A DNA stretch of 64,000 bases from JAABVY01 sp964627935 (lineage in GTDB: Bacteria; Zixibacteria; MSB-5A5; JAABVY01): the NCBI GenBank assembly GCA_964627935.1, contig CAZVLB010000014.1, forward strand, positions 53,829 through 117,828, read 5' to 3'. The first letter of the stretch is position 1; each line of letters begins with the position of its first letter. Made by a program: the position numbers and the translations under genes. This document shows positions 18,070 to 25,932 of the stretch, one piece after another. The notes under the pieces are model-generated. The model was not told the DNA's origin, ran no database searches, and worked only from the letters and a program-made list of their open reading frames with translations.

Positions 18070-18091
18070 AAAAAAGCCCCCCGCAGGGGGC
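18070..18091 (-). terminator. Terminator hairpin abutting the uppP start codon
   Basis: GCCCCC and GGGGGC arms (18076-18081 and 18086-18091) around a four-base loop, followed on the minus strand by six or more T and then at once by the uppP ATG at 18068. It lies eight bases after the outer-membrane protein stop codon. Confidence 0.8.
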
Positions 18092-18098
18092 ATAAAAA

Positions 18099-18734
18099 TT
18101 ATATTCCAAATCCAACCCCGGCCACGAAGCCCTCATCGATCGAACCGCCGCCGATAATCACTTCGGCGAAAAAGCTGAGGAACCTGCTTACATCAAAGGT
18201 CCCGCCGAAGGCAAAGCCGATTTCAAATTCGGTATCGCTCTGGCCATTGGCCGAAAATCTTTCGAAACGAGGATTCAAGCGAAAGTGAGGTGAGATCACC
18301 TGTCCCGGATTGCTCAATTCAAAAGGATAGGATATAATACCATTGGCCCCGAACAGCCATCCGCTGACATCCTGGGGCATGCTGTAATATTCGATTGCGC
18401 CGCCGATTGCCAGGTCGATAGCATCGCCATAGGAAACATCCATAAGCTGATACTTGATATCCGCGCCTACTCCGAGGCCGGTATGATCGGCATCATCATA
18501 GTTGACAATACCCAGCTTGGCGCCAATCTCCATAGCGTCGACCACGCCGAATCGTACATTACCGCCCAACCCCATAACACCGTCAAAAACTGAAACGCCG
18601 CCACCAATGACAACATCCTCGGCATTCAATGCGCGCGCGTCAGACATATGACTCATGAAAAACTCGGCCTTAAGCGGTGTGGTCAGCCCCAGTAAAAGAA
18701 CAATACAGATCAGTGCAGTTACTATTCCCTTCAT
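18099..18734 (-). CDS. Outer-membrane beta-barrel protein, unknown role
   Basis: 211 residues from the ATG at 18734, which has a GGAG ribosome binding site and starts a signal peptide (MKGIVTALICIVLLL, cleavage after LKA). The mature part shows alternating hydrophobic strands and glycine-rich turns (VVIGGGVSVFDGVMGLGGN, FEIGFAFGGTF) as in small outer-membrane barrels. I recognise no specific family. It has its own promoter and a strong terminator, so it appears to be expressed as a single gene that may read through into uppP. Confidence 0.75.
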   Translation of the reverse strand: MKGIVTALICIVLLLGLTTPLKAEFFMSHMSDARALNAEDVVIGGGVSVFDGVMGLGGNVRFGVVDAMEIGAKLGIVNYDDADHTGLGVGADIKYQLMDVSYGDAIDLAIGGAIEYYSMPQDVSGWLFGANGIISYPFELSNPGQVISPHFRLNPRFERFSANGQSDTEFEIGFAFGGTFDVSRFLSFFAEVIIGGGSIDEGFVAGVGFGI

Positions 18735-18777
18735 TACTTTCTCCTTTTGCTCTAAAACATCAAATTTCCATGCGCCT

Positions 18778-18805
18778 AAGATATAATTCACTGCTTCGCT
18801 GTCAA
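18778..18805 (-). promoter_or_regulatory. Candidate promoter of the outer-membrane protein gene
   Basis: Minus-strand TTGACA (18800-18805), a 16-base spacer, then TATCTT (18778-18783). The predicted start lies roughly 35 bases upstream of the ATG. Confidence 0.5.
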
Positions 18806-18904
18806 CATTTTTTCATTTTACCTGACTTAATCGCATATGTTTCAGTCATTTTTGATAAAGCATAATAATCCTCTTCATTTTCCGGTTTTATCTGTATAAA
18901 TACA

Positions 18905-18932
18905 TTGACAAACACCATCAACCCTCTATATT
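18905..18932 (+). promoter_or_regulatory. Promoter of prfB
   Basis: TTGACA (18905-18910), 16-base spacer, TATATT (18927-18932). AAGGAG (18944-18949) follows and the prfB ATG is at 18958. Confidence 0.7.
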
Positions 18933-18957
18933 GTTCGCTTTTTAAGGAGCTTTTATT

Positions 18958-20050
18958 ATGCCGGTTAATCTGGATTTTGATCTGAAAGAATATCGCGAGA
19001 AAATCGATAAGCTGCGAGGTTATCTTTGACCTGGAAAAACGTCAGGAAAAGATAAAGAAGCTGGAGAAAGAGACTACCGCCGATGATTTCTGGAATGACC
19101 AGGATCGGGCGCAGTCTGTACTGAAGCAGATCAAAATCGAGAAAAACTGGATTGAGGCTATCGATTCGATTGAACAGGGGCTGGAAGACCTCGGAGTTTT
19201 GAAAGAACTGGTCGAGGAAGAGCATTCCGCCGAGGCTATCAAGGAATTTAATCAAACCGCATCCAAATTCGACGAAAAGCTGTCCGACTTGGAATTACGC
19301 ACATTTCTGTCCGAGCCGGATGATATGCGTGATGCTATCCTCTCGATTCATCCAGGCGCCGGCGGCACCGAATCGGCCGACTGGGCCTCGATGCTATTGC
19401 GCATGTATATGCGTTATTGCGATGCTCATGATTTCAAATACGAGACAATCGATTATCAGCCCGCCGATGAAGCCGGGATCAAGGCGGCCACATTGGAAAT
19501 CCGCGGCGATTATGCTTACGGCTACCTCAAATCCGAATCCGGCGTGCACAGGCTGGTGCGAATCTCCCCCTTCGATGCAAACAAACGCCGGCATACATCC
19601 TTTGCCTCGGTTTTCATCTATCCCCTGATCGAGAGTAATATCGATGTGGACATCAAAGACGATGACATCCGCATTGACACATTTCGCGCCTCGGGAGCCG
19701 GCGGACAGCATGTCAACAAAGTATCCACGGCTGTGCGTATAACTCATCTCGAAACAGGCATAGTGGTAAGCTGCCAGTCGCAGAGGTCGCAGCTCAAGAA
19801 CAAAGAGGCGGCCATGAAAGTCCTGCGCGCACGGCTCTATCAGCTATATAAAGAGAAGGAAGACAAAAAGCGCGAGAAAGCCGAATCGGCCAAGAAAAAG
19901 ATCGAATGGGGATCACAGATAAGATCATATGTGTTTCATCCATATAACCTGGTCAAGGATCATCGCACAGACCATGAAACCTCCAATGCGGAAGGCGTAA
20001 TGGAGGGCGATCTTGACCAATTTATCAATGCTTATTTAACCGCAAAATAG
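18958..20050 (+). CDS. prfB: Peptide chain release factor 2 (programmed +1 frameshift)
   Basis: The reading frame starts at ATG 18958 with AAGGAG upstream. After 23 codons it meets an in-frame TGA at 19027-19029. Skipping one base gives GAC and an open frame to 20050, in total about 363 residues, normal for RF2. The SPF stop-codon-recognition tripeptide is in VRISPFDANKRR and the GGQ peptidyl-tRNA hydrolysis motif in SGAGGQHVNKVST. RF2 terminates at UGA and UAA. It is followed by pta at 18 bases. Confidence 0.96.
19016..19030 (+). promoter_or_regulatory. Programmed +1 frameshift site of prfB
   Basis: GAGGTTATCTTTGAC: an SD-like GAGGT three bases before the slippery CTT, then TGA and C, as in the E. 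coli AGGGGGTATCTTTGAC site. Low RF2 slows reading of UGA and favours slippage, so RF2 controls its own synthesis. Confidence 0.95.
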
Positions 20051-20068
20051 AGAATTGAGGTATTTGAA

Positions 20069-21064
20069 ATGAGTATCCTGGAAAAACTTCAGGACAAGGC
20101 AAAGGGACTGGGCAAACATATCGTTCTGCCCGAGGGTGACGATCCCCGCACTATCGAAGCGGCCAAGACTATTCTGGATGAGGGGATTGCAAAGCTGACC
20201 ATTCTGGGCGACAAATCCAAAATCGAGAGCCATGCCAAAGAACACGGCCTCGATCTGAGCCATGTGACCGTCATTAATCCATCGGATTCTCCCAATCTGG
20301 AGCAGTATGCCGATGAGTTCGTGCGTATGCGAGAGAAAAAGGGTATAACCAAAGAAAAGGCGCTGGAGACAATGCAGCAGGTGCTTTATTACGGTGCCAT
20401 GATGGTTCATTTCGATGAATGCGATGGTTCCGTGGCGGGCGCGGCCCATACTACAGGCGATGTTTTGCGTGCCGGTATTCAGGTCATCGGGCTGGCCGAG
20501 GGAATTTCATCGGTATCTTCCTGCTTCATGATGGTCGTGCCGGAATTCATGGGCCAGACCGATAAGGTCTTCCTGTTCGCCGATGGTGCGGTGATTCCCA
20601 ATCCCTCGCCCGAGCAGCTGGGCGCAATTGCGGTCTCGACTGCGCGCACAATGAAGGTCCTGGTGGGTGAGGAACCGCGTGTGGCCATGCTTTCATTTTC
20701 CACCAAGGGCTCGGCCGATCATCCGGATATCGACAAAGTCCGCGAGGGCCTTGCGGCGGCAAAGAAAATTGATCCGAACCTGATTATCGATGGCGAGCTT
20801 CAGGTCGACGCGGCCATTATTCCCAAAATCGCCAATTCCAAGGCGCCCGGTTCGCCGGTCGAGGGCAAGGCCAATGTGCTTGTCTTCCCAGATCTGGATG
20901 CGGGCAATATCGCATATAAAATCGTTCAGCGGCTGGCCAAAGCCGAGGCCATCGGCCCGATTATCCAGGGCATGGCCAAACCGGCCAATGACCTGTCGCG
21001 CGGATGTTCACCATCCGATATAGTCAATGTGGTGGCGATTGCATCGATCATGAGTACTATCTAA
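20069..21064 (+). CDS. pta: Phosphate acetyltransferase (Pta/Ptb family)
   Basis: 331 residues, the short single-domain type. IVLPEGDDPRTIEAA at the N-terminus, DGSVAGAAHTTGDVLRA and the C-terminal NVLVFPDLDAGNIAYKIVQR with DLSRGCS are classical phosphotransacetylase segments. It interconverts acetyl-CoA and acetyl phosphate. No acetate kinase gene lies nearby. An ATG with GAATTGAGG upstream starts the gene 18 bases after prfB, so both probably share the prfB promoter. Confidence 0.94.
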   Translation: MSILEKLQDKAKGLGKHIVLPEGDDPRTIEAAKTILDEGIAKLTILGDKSKIESHAKEHGLDLSHVTVINPSDSPNLEQYADEFVRMREKKGITKEKALETMQQVLYYGAMMVHFDECDGSVAGAAHTTGDVLRAGIQVIGLAEGISSVSSCFMMVVPEFMGQTDKVFLFADGAVIPNPSPEQLGAIAVSTARTMKVLVGEEPRVAMLSFSTKGSADHPDIDKVREGLAAAKKIDPNLIIDGELQVDAAIIPKIANSKAPGSPVEGKANVLVFPDLDAGNIAYKIVQRLAKAEAIGPIIQGMAKPANDLSRGCSPSDIVNVVAIASIMSTI

Positions 21065-21087
21065 TTTTTCAAGCGGAGTTGTTTGAG

Positions 21088-21369
21088 ATGCCGACTTACG
21101 AATACCAGTGCAGCAACTGCTCATACCAGTTCGAGGAGTTCCAGCAGATTACCGAGGAACCTATCACCGTCTGCCCCAAATGCGGCGGCGTAACAAAAAG
21201 ATTGATTTCCGGCGGCGCGGGCCTTTTGTTCAAGGGCTCTGGGTTTTATATCACCGACAACCGTTCGCCCAAATACCAGGCCGACGCCAAAAAGGAAAAA
21301 TCCGACCAGAAATTCGCATCCACGGAAAAGAAGCTGGACAAAAAATCAGACAAAAAGAAATCCGCCTGA
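21088..21369 (+). CDS. FmdB-type zinc-ribbon protein
   Basis: 93 residues. It begins MPTYEYQCSNCSYQFEEFQ and has a second pair CPKCGG, the zinc ribbon of the FmdB/putative regulatory protein family. A Lys-rich tail follows residue 65 (KKEKSDQKF...KKSDKKKSA). The family's role is not well defined. The start has GGAG upstream, and the gene ends the prfB-pta transcript before a strong terminator. Confidence 0.88.
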   Translation: MPTYEYQCSNCSYQFEEFQQITEEPITVCPKCGGVTKRLISGGAGLLFKGSGFYITDNRSPKYQADAKKEKSDQKFASTEKKLDKKSDKKKSA

Positions 21370-21392
21370 TAGACTGGATTTATAAATTGCAT

Positions 21393-21426
21393 AAAAGACC
21401 CGGTTGTAGATGAAGCCGGGTCTTTT
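21393..21426 (+). terminator. Rho-independent terminator after the zinc-ribbon gene
   Basis: AAAAGACCCGG (21393-21403) pairs with CCGGGTCTTTT (21416-21426), followed by ATTT. Confidence 0.88.
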
Positions 21427-21427
21427 A

Positions 21428-21778
21428 TTTACGGTGGAAGTGTGCGGCATATATCCTTGTGCCGCACCCAACGGCGTGTAAATGAAAAACACACCTGTTT
21501 GTTACTGTAAATGGCAGGTCGGCGTTCAGAATGAAGTAAAACGCAATGAGAAACCCGACATAATCCTGCCATGTCACAATTCAAACCAAAGTTTGAATCA
21601 AGACATGGCAGAACATACTGAGGCTAAAAAGTTGCGGCAGTTCTTGCCGGGCAGGACAGGAATCCTGCCCGCGCAGAATAGATGCCGCCACTTGTATTAC
21701 ACCCAACGGGTGTGAAAAATGCCACCCCGTTGGGTTTGATACAAAGTATCGTCGCAACATATCATTTCTAATCACCGA
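21428..21778. repeat. Intergenic repeat region, left of the TonB receptor gene
   Basis: No gene is seen. The stretch is a mosaic of repeat modules shared with 25.3-25.9 kb. A GTGCGGCA/TGCCGCAC hairpin lies at 21442-21467, a partial module B at 21456-21498, module A at 21529-21691, and an ACCCAACGGG-type hairpin at 21701-21735. The last may also serve as the end signal for the TonB gene transcript. Confidence 0.75.
21529..21691. repeat. Mosaic repeat module A, copy 1
   Basis: About 163 bases nearly identical to 25578-25740 and lying exactly 4049 bases before it. It starts GAATGAAG and includes CGCAATGAGAAACCCGACAT and a long hairpin (CCATGTC ... TTCAAAC CAAA GTTTGAA ... GACATGG). A second inverted pair CGGGCAGG/CCTGCCCG lies near its end. 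Confidence 0.9.
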
Positions 21779-24175
21779 CTAAAACGATATCTCCAGTCCG
21801 GAATAGAACAACCTGCCGTACACCGGCGCATACACGAATGCGGCATCATCGATATGCTTCTCTTCCTGCACGTAGTCATTCAGGTTCTTCACCCCGACAT
21901 ACAGCTTGTACCTGTCAAACAGGGACTTGGCAATTCGGGCATTCAGGATGACAAATGATTCGGTCTCTTTTATCTTGATATCATTTTCATCAGCCGGTTC
22001 GAGCAAATCGATATACATCCTGCCTTTGTATGAGGCATCCACGACTATGTCCCAGCTATTTGGCATGTATTGTATTTTAATTGATCCCGATGATTCCGGG
22101 TAGCGCGAGAATTTCCTGCTCATATCTTCCCATTCGGTTCCGATCCAGTCCTCGCGCGGATTTTCATATTCGCTTTTATTCAGCTCCAGATTCGCCGCTA
22201 GGGCGAGATTTCTGGCCAGATCGAGATTCAAGCCGAATTCAGCGCCCATCGAATAGCCATCATCCATATTGCGCCATTGATATGTGTATCCCTTGGCACG
22301 GATTTCATCTGAGGCTTCCGAAAAATCAATGCGATTGAATAAATCCGTGCGATACAAATTCAAATTGAGCTCTGCATTTCCGACCTGATAATCCATTGAT
22401 AGTCCGAAACTGCGAGATTTCTCCGGTTCAAGTGAAAGGTCCTTGTATACACGTGGCGAACCGCTGCAAAGATGCAGATCCTCCGAAAATCCATAGGGAA
22501 CCCTGAAACCGGTTCCAAAACTGCCCCTCATGGTTAATTTTGGAGCGACGGTGTACTTTATAGCAAAACGCGGATTTAATGTTGTTTCATCATATTCAAT
22601 TGGTTCAAACTCGGAAGCCGAAATATCTCCGGAACCATGAAAATTATCGGTGGACTGATGATAATCAAAACGCAACCCGCCGACCGCCTCGATTTTTGAA
22701 CTCAGTTTTATCTCGTCCTGAACATAAAGACCGATCTCATCCGCCTTTTTCCTGCTGATTGACGTATATGCCTGCCCGTAATCCGGATCGGACTCATCGA
22801 CAACCAAATACTTCCCGCTTTCATCAAGGTTGTTATGAGTATACTGTAACCCGAACAGCAACCTGTTCATGCCGCCAAGCGGCAGAAGGAAATTAGCATT
22901 GAGGCCATACAATTTTTCCTCGGCGATATAGGGACGCAGTTCTTCCACAGGAGGCATTTCGCCATAAACCGATTCATAATCACCAAGAAAAGTGTCATTT
23001 GTGGCATTACGGTCATGTTTTACATAACTGGTTGAAATTGACATCTCAAGTCCGCTGGCATAGCTTTTCTCATAACCGAACTCAAGGCTGTAACGATCAG
23101 TTAGAATCCTCTCGGTGCCGGGAGCGAAGATGTTTTCAAACAGGTCATCGACCAGTTCCCCGCCCTGGCGGTTTTCGTTGATCACCTTACCGCGCAAGAT
23201 CAGGTTATCTCGACCTACCAGATCCTCGACAATCAGATTGAACCCGGCGTTTTTATTATTGGATCGTACACGGTCGCTGATACCATCCGGCTCATAAACC
23301 TGCTCACGTGAATATCCATTACCTGTTTCATCAATCAAGTCCGCTCGATTTTGCTGAGCATACAAAAACAGCGAGATATTGTCGAGACGGGTGCCGGCCG
23401 AAAGTTCATATTTGTTGGTTCCATACTGCCCGACTTCGATACCCACATGGCCCTCGGTCGCTGTTGGCACATGCGTGATCATATTTACCGCCCCGGCGAT
23501 AGCATTACTGCCATAAAGAGCGGACCCGGCACCCTTGACAACCTCGATACGGTCAATTTCAACCACGCTCAACTGCTCCAGGCCATAAACCGATGCAAGC
23601 CCGGAATAGACTGGCTGGCCATCGATCAGGACCTGTGTATGATCGGCGCCAAGGCCCTGCATACGCAGAATCGTGAAATTGCAGGCCTGACATTGCTGTT
23701 CCACACGGATACCGGACATACCATCCAGGGCCTCATAGATATTATGCGCCGATTTAGTCTCGATCTCGCGATGAGTCAGGACCTCGGTATGAACAGGCAC
23801 ATCTTTCACATACCGCGGAGTTCTTGTCCCGGTTACCACTATATCCCCGCCTTTGATTGGGGCCGCCTTTAATGAAATCTCCAAGTCCGTTGTTTCTCCC
23901 GACTGGACCTCAATTTCTTCCGTGAATGTTTTGTATCCAATCAGTGAGGATATCAGCTTATGGCTCCCCTGCGGTACATTGCGAAGAGTGAACTTGCCAT
24001 TATTGTCGCTTATAGCGCCCAGCTTGCTCCCCTCAATTATAATTGTAGCATGGGAGATTGGTTCGCCGCTTTCTGATTCTGTTATTGTGCCGCTGATTGT
24101 GCCGCCCGATGATGCCATGACCAGGATCGGGGACAACAGGATCAGCATGATGCTAATCGATAACAATCTAAACAT
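21779..24175 (-). CDS. TonB-dependent outer-membrane receptor
   Basis: 798 residues. A signal peptide leads into a CarboxypepD_reg-like domain (GGTISGTITESESGEPISHA to about residue 105). The plug follows (VTGTRTPRYVKDVPVHTEV; LRMQGLGADHTQVLIDGQP; VVKGAGSALYGSNAIAGAV), then a 22-strand-type barrel ending in SGLEISF with the usual terminal Phe. The plug carries a Cys pair, QQCQACNF, as in many Bacteroidetes receptors. The substrate is not recognisable from sequence. The His-rich membrane protein upstream, 38 bases away, suggests a metal or metal chelate. Confidence 0.93.
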   Translation of the reverse strand: MFRLLSISIMLILLSPILVMASSGGTISGTITESESGEPISHATIIIEGSKLGAISDNNGKFTLRNVPQGSHKLISSLIGYKTFTEEIEVQSGETTDLEISLKAAPIKGGDIVVTGTRTPRYVKDVPVHTEVLTHREIETKSAHNIYEALDGMSGIRVEQQCQACNFTILRMQGLGADHTQVLIDGQPVYSGLASVYGLEQLSVVEIDRIEVVKGAGSALYGSNAIAGAVNMITHVPTATEGHVGIEVGQYGTNKYELSAGTRLDNISLFLYAQQNRADLIDETGNGYSREQVYEPDGISDRVRSNNKNAGFNLIVEDLVGRDNLILRGKVINENRQGGELVDDLFENIFAPGTERILTDRYSLEFGYEKSYASGLEMSISTSYVKHDRNATNDTFLGDYESVYGEMPPVEELRPYIAEEKLYGLNANFLLPLGGMNRLLFGLQYTHNNLDESGKYLVVDESDPDYGQAYTSISRKKADEIGLYVQDEIKLSSKIEAVGGLRFDYHQSTDNFHGSGDISASEFEPIEYDETTLNPRFAIKYTVAPKLTMRGSFGTGFRVPYGFSEDLHLCSGSPRVYKDLSLEPEKSRSFGLSMDYQVGNAELNLNLYRTDLFNRIDFSEASDEIRAKGYTYQWRNMDDGYSMGAEFGLNLDLARNLALAANLELNKSEYENPREDWIGTEWEDMSRKFSRYPESSGSIKIQYMPNSWDIVVDASYKGRMYIDLLEPADENDIKIKETESFVILNARIAKSLFDRYKLYVGVKNLNDYVQEEKHIDDAAFVYAPVYGRLFYSGLEISF

Positions 24176-24213
24176 GTTGGTCTCCTTAAAACTTTTTGCG
24201 TTGATAAATAATC

Positions 24214-24708
24214 TTATGCAGGAGAAAGGAGACCGCAGGGAGGGGCACGGTTGGAATGGTCATAATCCAGGTCACAGGAATATATGGGACCCGGACTTGA
24301 GCTGCCGATTTTCCAGCGTATGGCCTGGATAGCATAAAGGGCGATCGCAATTATAAGCAGCTTATGACAAATCTGCTTTACAATATTAAGAAATGAATAG
24401 TCGAGCTGAGTATGGCTGTGCTTTCCGCCATTATCGCTTTTTCCCGCCAATGGATGGCTGTGAATATACACCCGGCCATCTGAGCTGACATGCAGATGAA
24501 GAGTAGCCAGGCTGGTGGCCATAAATGCCGCCAGGAATAACAGCAAAGCGACACATACAATCTGTATTGCAGATTTCGACCGGTATACAGAAAACACACC
24601 AATTAAGGATATATTGTATCCTGTATTATTTGCATTGATTGAGGATTTTAATTCTGTTTTATTTTGCAGTCCATTTTCTAACTGCATTGATAATGGCATG
24701 TTATTCAT
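24214..24708 (-). CDS. Small His-rich membrane protein
   Basis: About 164 residues from the ATG at 24708 (GGGAGG about 13 bases upstream); an in-frame GTG at 24732 is an alternative. The protein has a cytoplasmic N-terminus, a TM helix (IQIVCVALLLFLAAFMATS), a periplasmic His-rich segment (LHLHVSSDGRVYIHSHP; GGKHSHTQ), and a second TM stretch (LLIIAIALYAIQA). The spaced histidines look suited to metal binding. I do not know the family. It is the first gene of the TonB receptor transcript. Confidence 0.75.
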   Translation of the reverse strand: MNNMPLSMQLENGLQNKTELKSSINANNTGYNISLIGVFSVYRSKSAIQIVCVALLLFLAAFMATSLATLHLHVSSDGRVYIHSHPLAGKSDNGGKHSHTQLDYSFLNIVKQICHKLLIIAIALYAIQAIRWKIGSSSPGPIYSCDLDYDHSNRAPPCGLLSPA

Positions 24709-24783
24709 AGCCTTATCGTATCCTCCCGGCACTCATACAAGAATTTTGTAAGAGCGCTATTACATTCTATCAATAATCTAAAT

Positions 24784-24812
24784 GTTATACGAATTTGTGA
24801 AAATTTTCGCAA
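24784..24812 (-). promoter_or_regulatory. Candidate promoter of the TonB receptor operon
   Basis: Minus-strand TTGCGA (24807-24812), 17-base spacer, TATAAC (24784-24789). It lies in AT-rich sequence. No clear Fur or Zur box was recognised. Confidence 0.4.
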
Positions 24813-25381
24813 GTATTTTTTACTGTTTTTGTAATTTATTTTGCCAAAAACAACTGGCGGATAGGTACTCATCTGCCCGAAACCTGATTTATGTAAGGCA
24901 TTCCCGCGGCAAATGGGGTCATGTTTGGCGGACCAAAAATCAGAGTGGTCAGCAAATTCCGATAAGGAACGGATTCCCGTTGTTGTGCCAGGCAAACGCC
25001 CACATCTAAAGAGGGGTGGCAGGCTCAGGCTTTGCCTGGGCCCAAAGGGCGCAGATTCTTGGTTGTCAACCCCCTGAAGGGGCTTGACTATTCTACTGAA
25101 TTGAACTCGAATCATCATTGCGAAATCCAATTGAGCTTTGGTCAATTGGGTTGTGGCAATCTAACTTTGCTAATGACCAGAAGCTGAGATTCCCACGTCA
25201 CCGGGATAAAAATCCCGGACTCCTCGGAATGAAATGGATCGTCAAAGACAAACAGCAAAGCCTGTTGCGGCAGTTCTTTAACGCAGTGGTGAACTGCCGC
25301 TTATAATGACTGCTCCAAAGCACGCGCCGTCAGGAATCTTCCTGACGGAATCACATGGCGGCTTTTTCGCTTCGCTCAGAA

Positions 25382-25475
25382 CTTGTGCCACACCCAACGG
25401 GTGTGAAAATGAAAACACACCTGTGCTGGTTGTGTCAGCTTGGTTCCGGCTACTGCCGGAAGTCTGACCTGACAC
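25382..25475. repeat. Mosaic repeat module B, copy 1
   Basis: Starts CTTGTGCCACACCCAACGGG and continues through GAAAACACACCTGTGCTGG to GACCTGACAC; it contains CTTGGTTCCGGCTACTGCC. Nearly the same as 25805-25899; a truncated copy is at 21456-21498. Confidence 0.85.
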
Positions 25476-25577
25476 ATTATGCAGGACGAGAATCCCCGCT
25501 CATGTCATTCCCAGACCCGATTTATCGGGTCGTGGGAATCCCCTGCCTTGATCCAAAGACAAAACTGAGCATGGTCG

Positions 25578-25740
25578 GAATGAAGCGGAGCGCAATGAGA
25601 AACCCGACATAATCCTGCCATGTCACAATTCAAACCAAAGTTTGAATCAAGACATGGCAGAACGTACTGAGGCTAAAAAGTTGCGGCAGTTCTTGCCGGG
25701 CAGGCCGGGAATCCCGCCCGCGCAGAATAGATGCCGTCAC
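25578..25740. repeat. Mosaic repeat module A, copy 2
   Basis: Nearly identical to 21529-21691, including the CCATGTC/GACATGG hairpin with the inner TTCAAAC/GTTTGAA stem. Same orientation, so the TonB receptor operon lies between direct repeats. Confidence 0.9.
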
Positions 25741-25804
25741 CAGCCACGCGCCGTCAGGAATCCCTTCCTGACGGAATCCCGCCCGCGCAGAACAGAAGCC
25801 GTCA

Positions 25805-25899
25805 CTTGTACCACATTCAACGGTGTGTAAATGAAAACACACCTGTGCTGGTTGTGTCAGGTCTTGGTTCCGGCTACTGCCGGAAGTGTGACCTGACAC
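25805..25899. repeat. Mosaic repeat module B, copy 2
   Basis: Matches 25382-25475 apart from small changes (ATTCAACGGTGTG in place of ACCCAACGGGTGTG and a GTC insertion). Confidence 0.85.
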
Positions 25900-25932
25900 T
25901 TATCGGCTTATTCTTTGTTCCGGGATAAATGT

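Larger units (their letters stand above)
24830..25932. repeat. 1.1-kb noncoding mosaic of repeat modules
   Basis: No believable gene is seen; the open frames present are short and repeat-derived. Recognisable pieces are a CCAATTGA/TCAATTGG inverted pair near 25123-25148, CGCCGTCAGGAATC...CCTGACGG hairpins (25325 and 25749 regions), module B (25382-25475 and 25805-25899), module A (25578-25740), and CCCAGACCCGATTTATCGGGTCGTGG near 25510. Confidence 0.75.

Noticed and set aside
18958..19029. In-frame TGA in prfB as a pseudogene signal
   Set aside because: It is the conserved programmed frameshift site; the rest of RF2 is intact.
21482..21715. Plus-strand open frame through the left repeat region
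   Set aside because: Built from repeat module A; the same bases at 25578 read differently after small changes, so no protein is conserved.
24176..24213. Cobalamin riboswitch before the TonB receptor
   Set aside because: The gap to the upstream gene is only 38 bases and no B12-box was recognised there or in the operon leader.
24705..25145. 146-codon minus-strand frame upstream of the His-rich protein
   Set aside because: Covers the predicted promoter and repeat sequence, has low-complexity translation and no recognisable domain.
25278..25475. Open frame on the minus strand starting MSGQTSGSSRNQ, with a related one at 25630-25899
   Set aside because: Both lie wholly inside repeat modules A and B and resemble each other only because the repeats do. 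No ribosome binding site or family match.
21529..25899. Repeats around the TonB receptor as a CRISPR array
   Set aside because: Modules are long, few, unevenly spaced and shuffled, without regular spacers or cas genes.
21428..25932. TonB receptor region as a composite transposon
   Set aside because: No transposase, integrase or target-site duplication is visible; only direct noncoding repeats.
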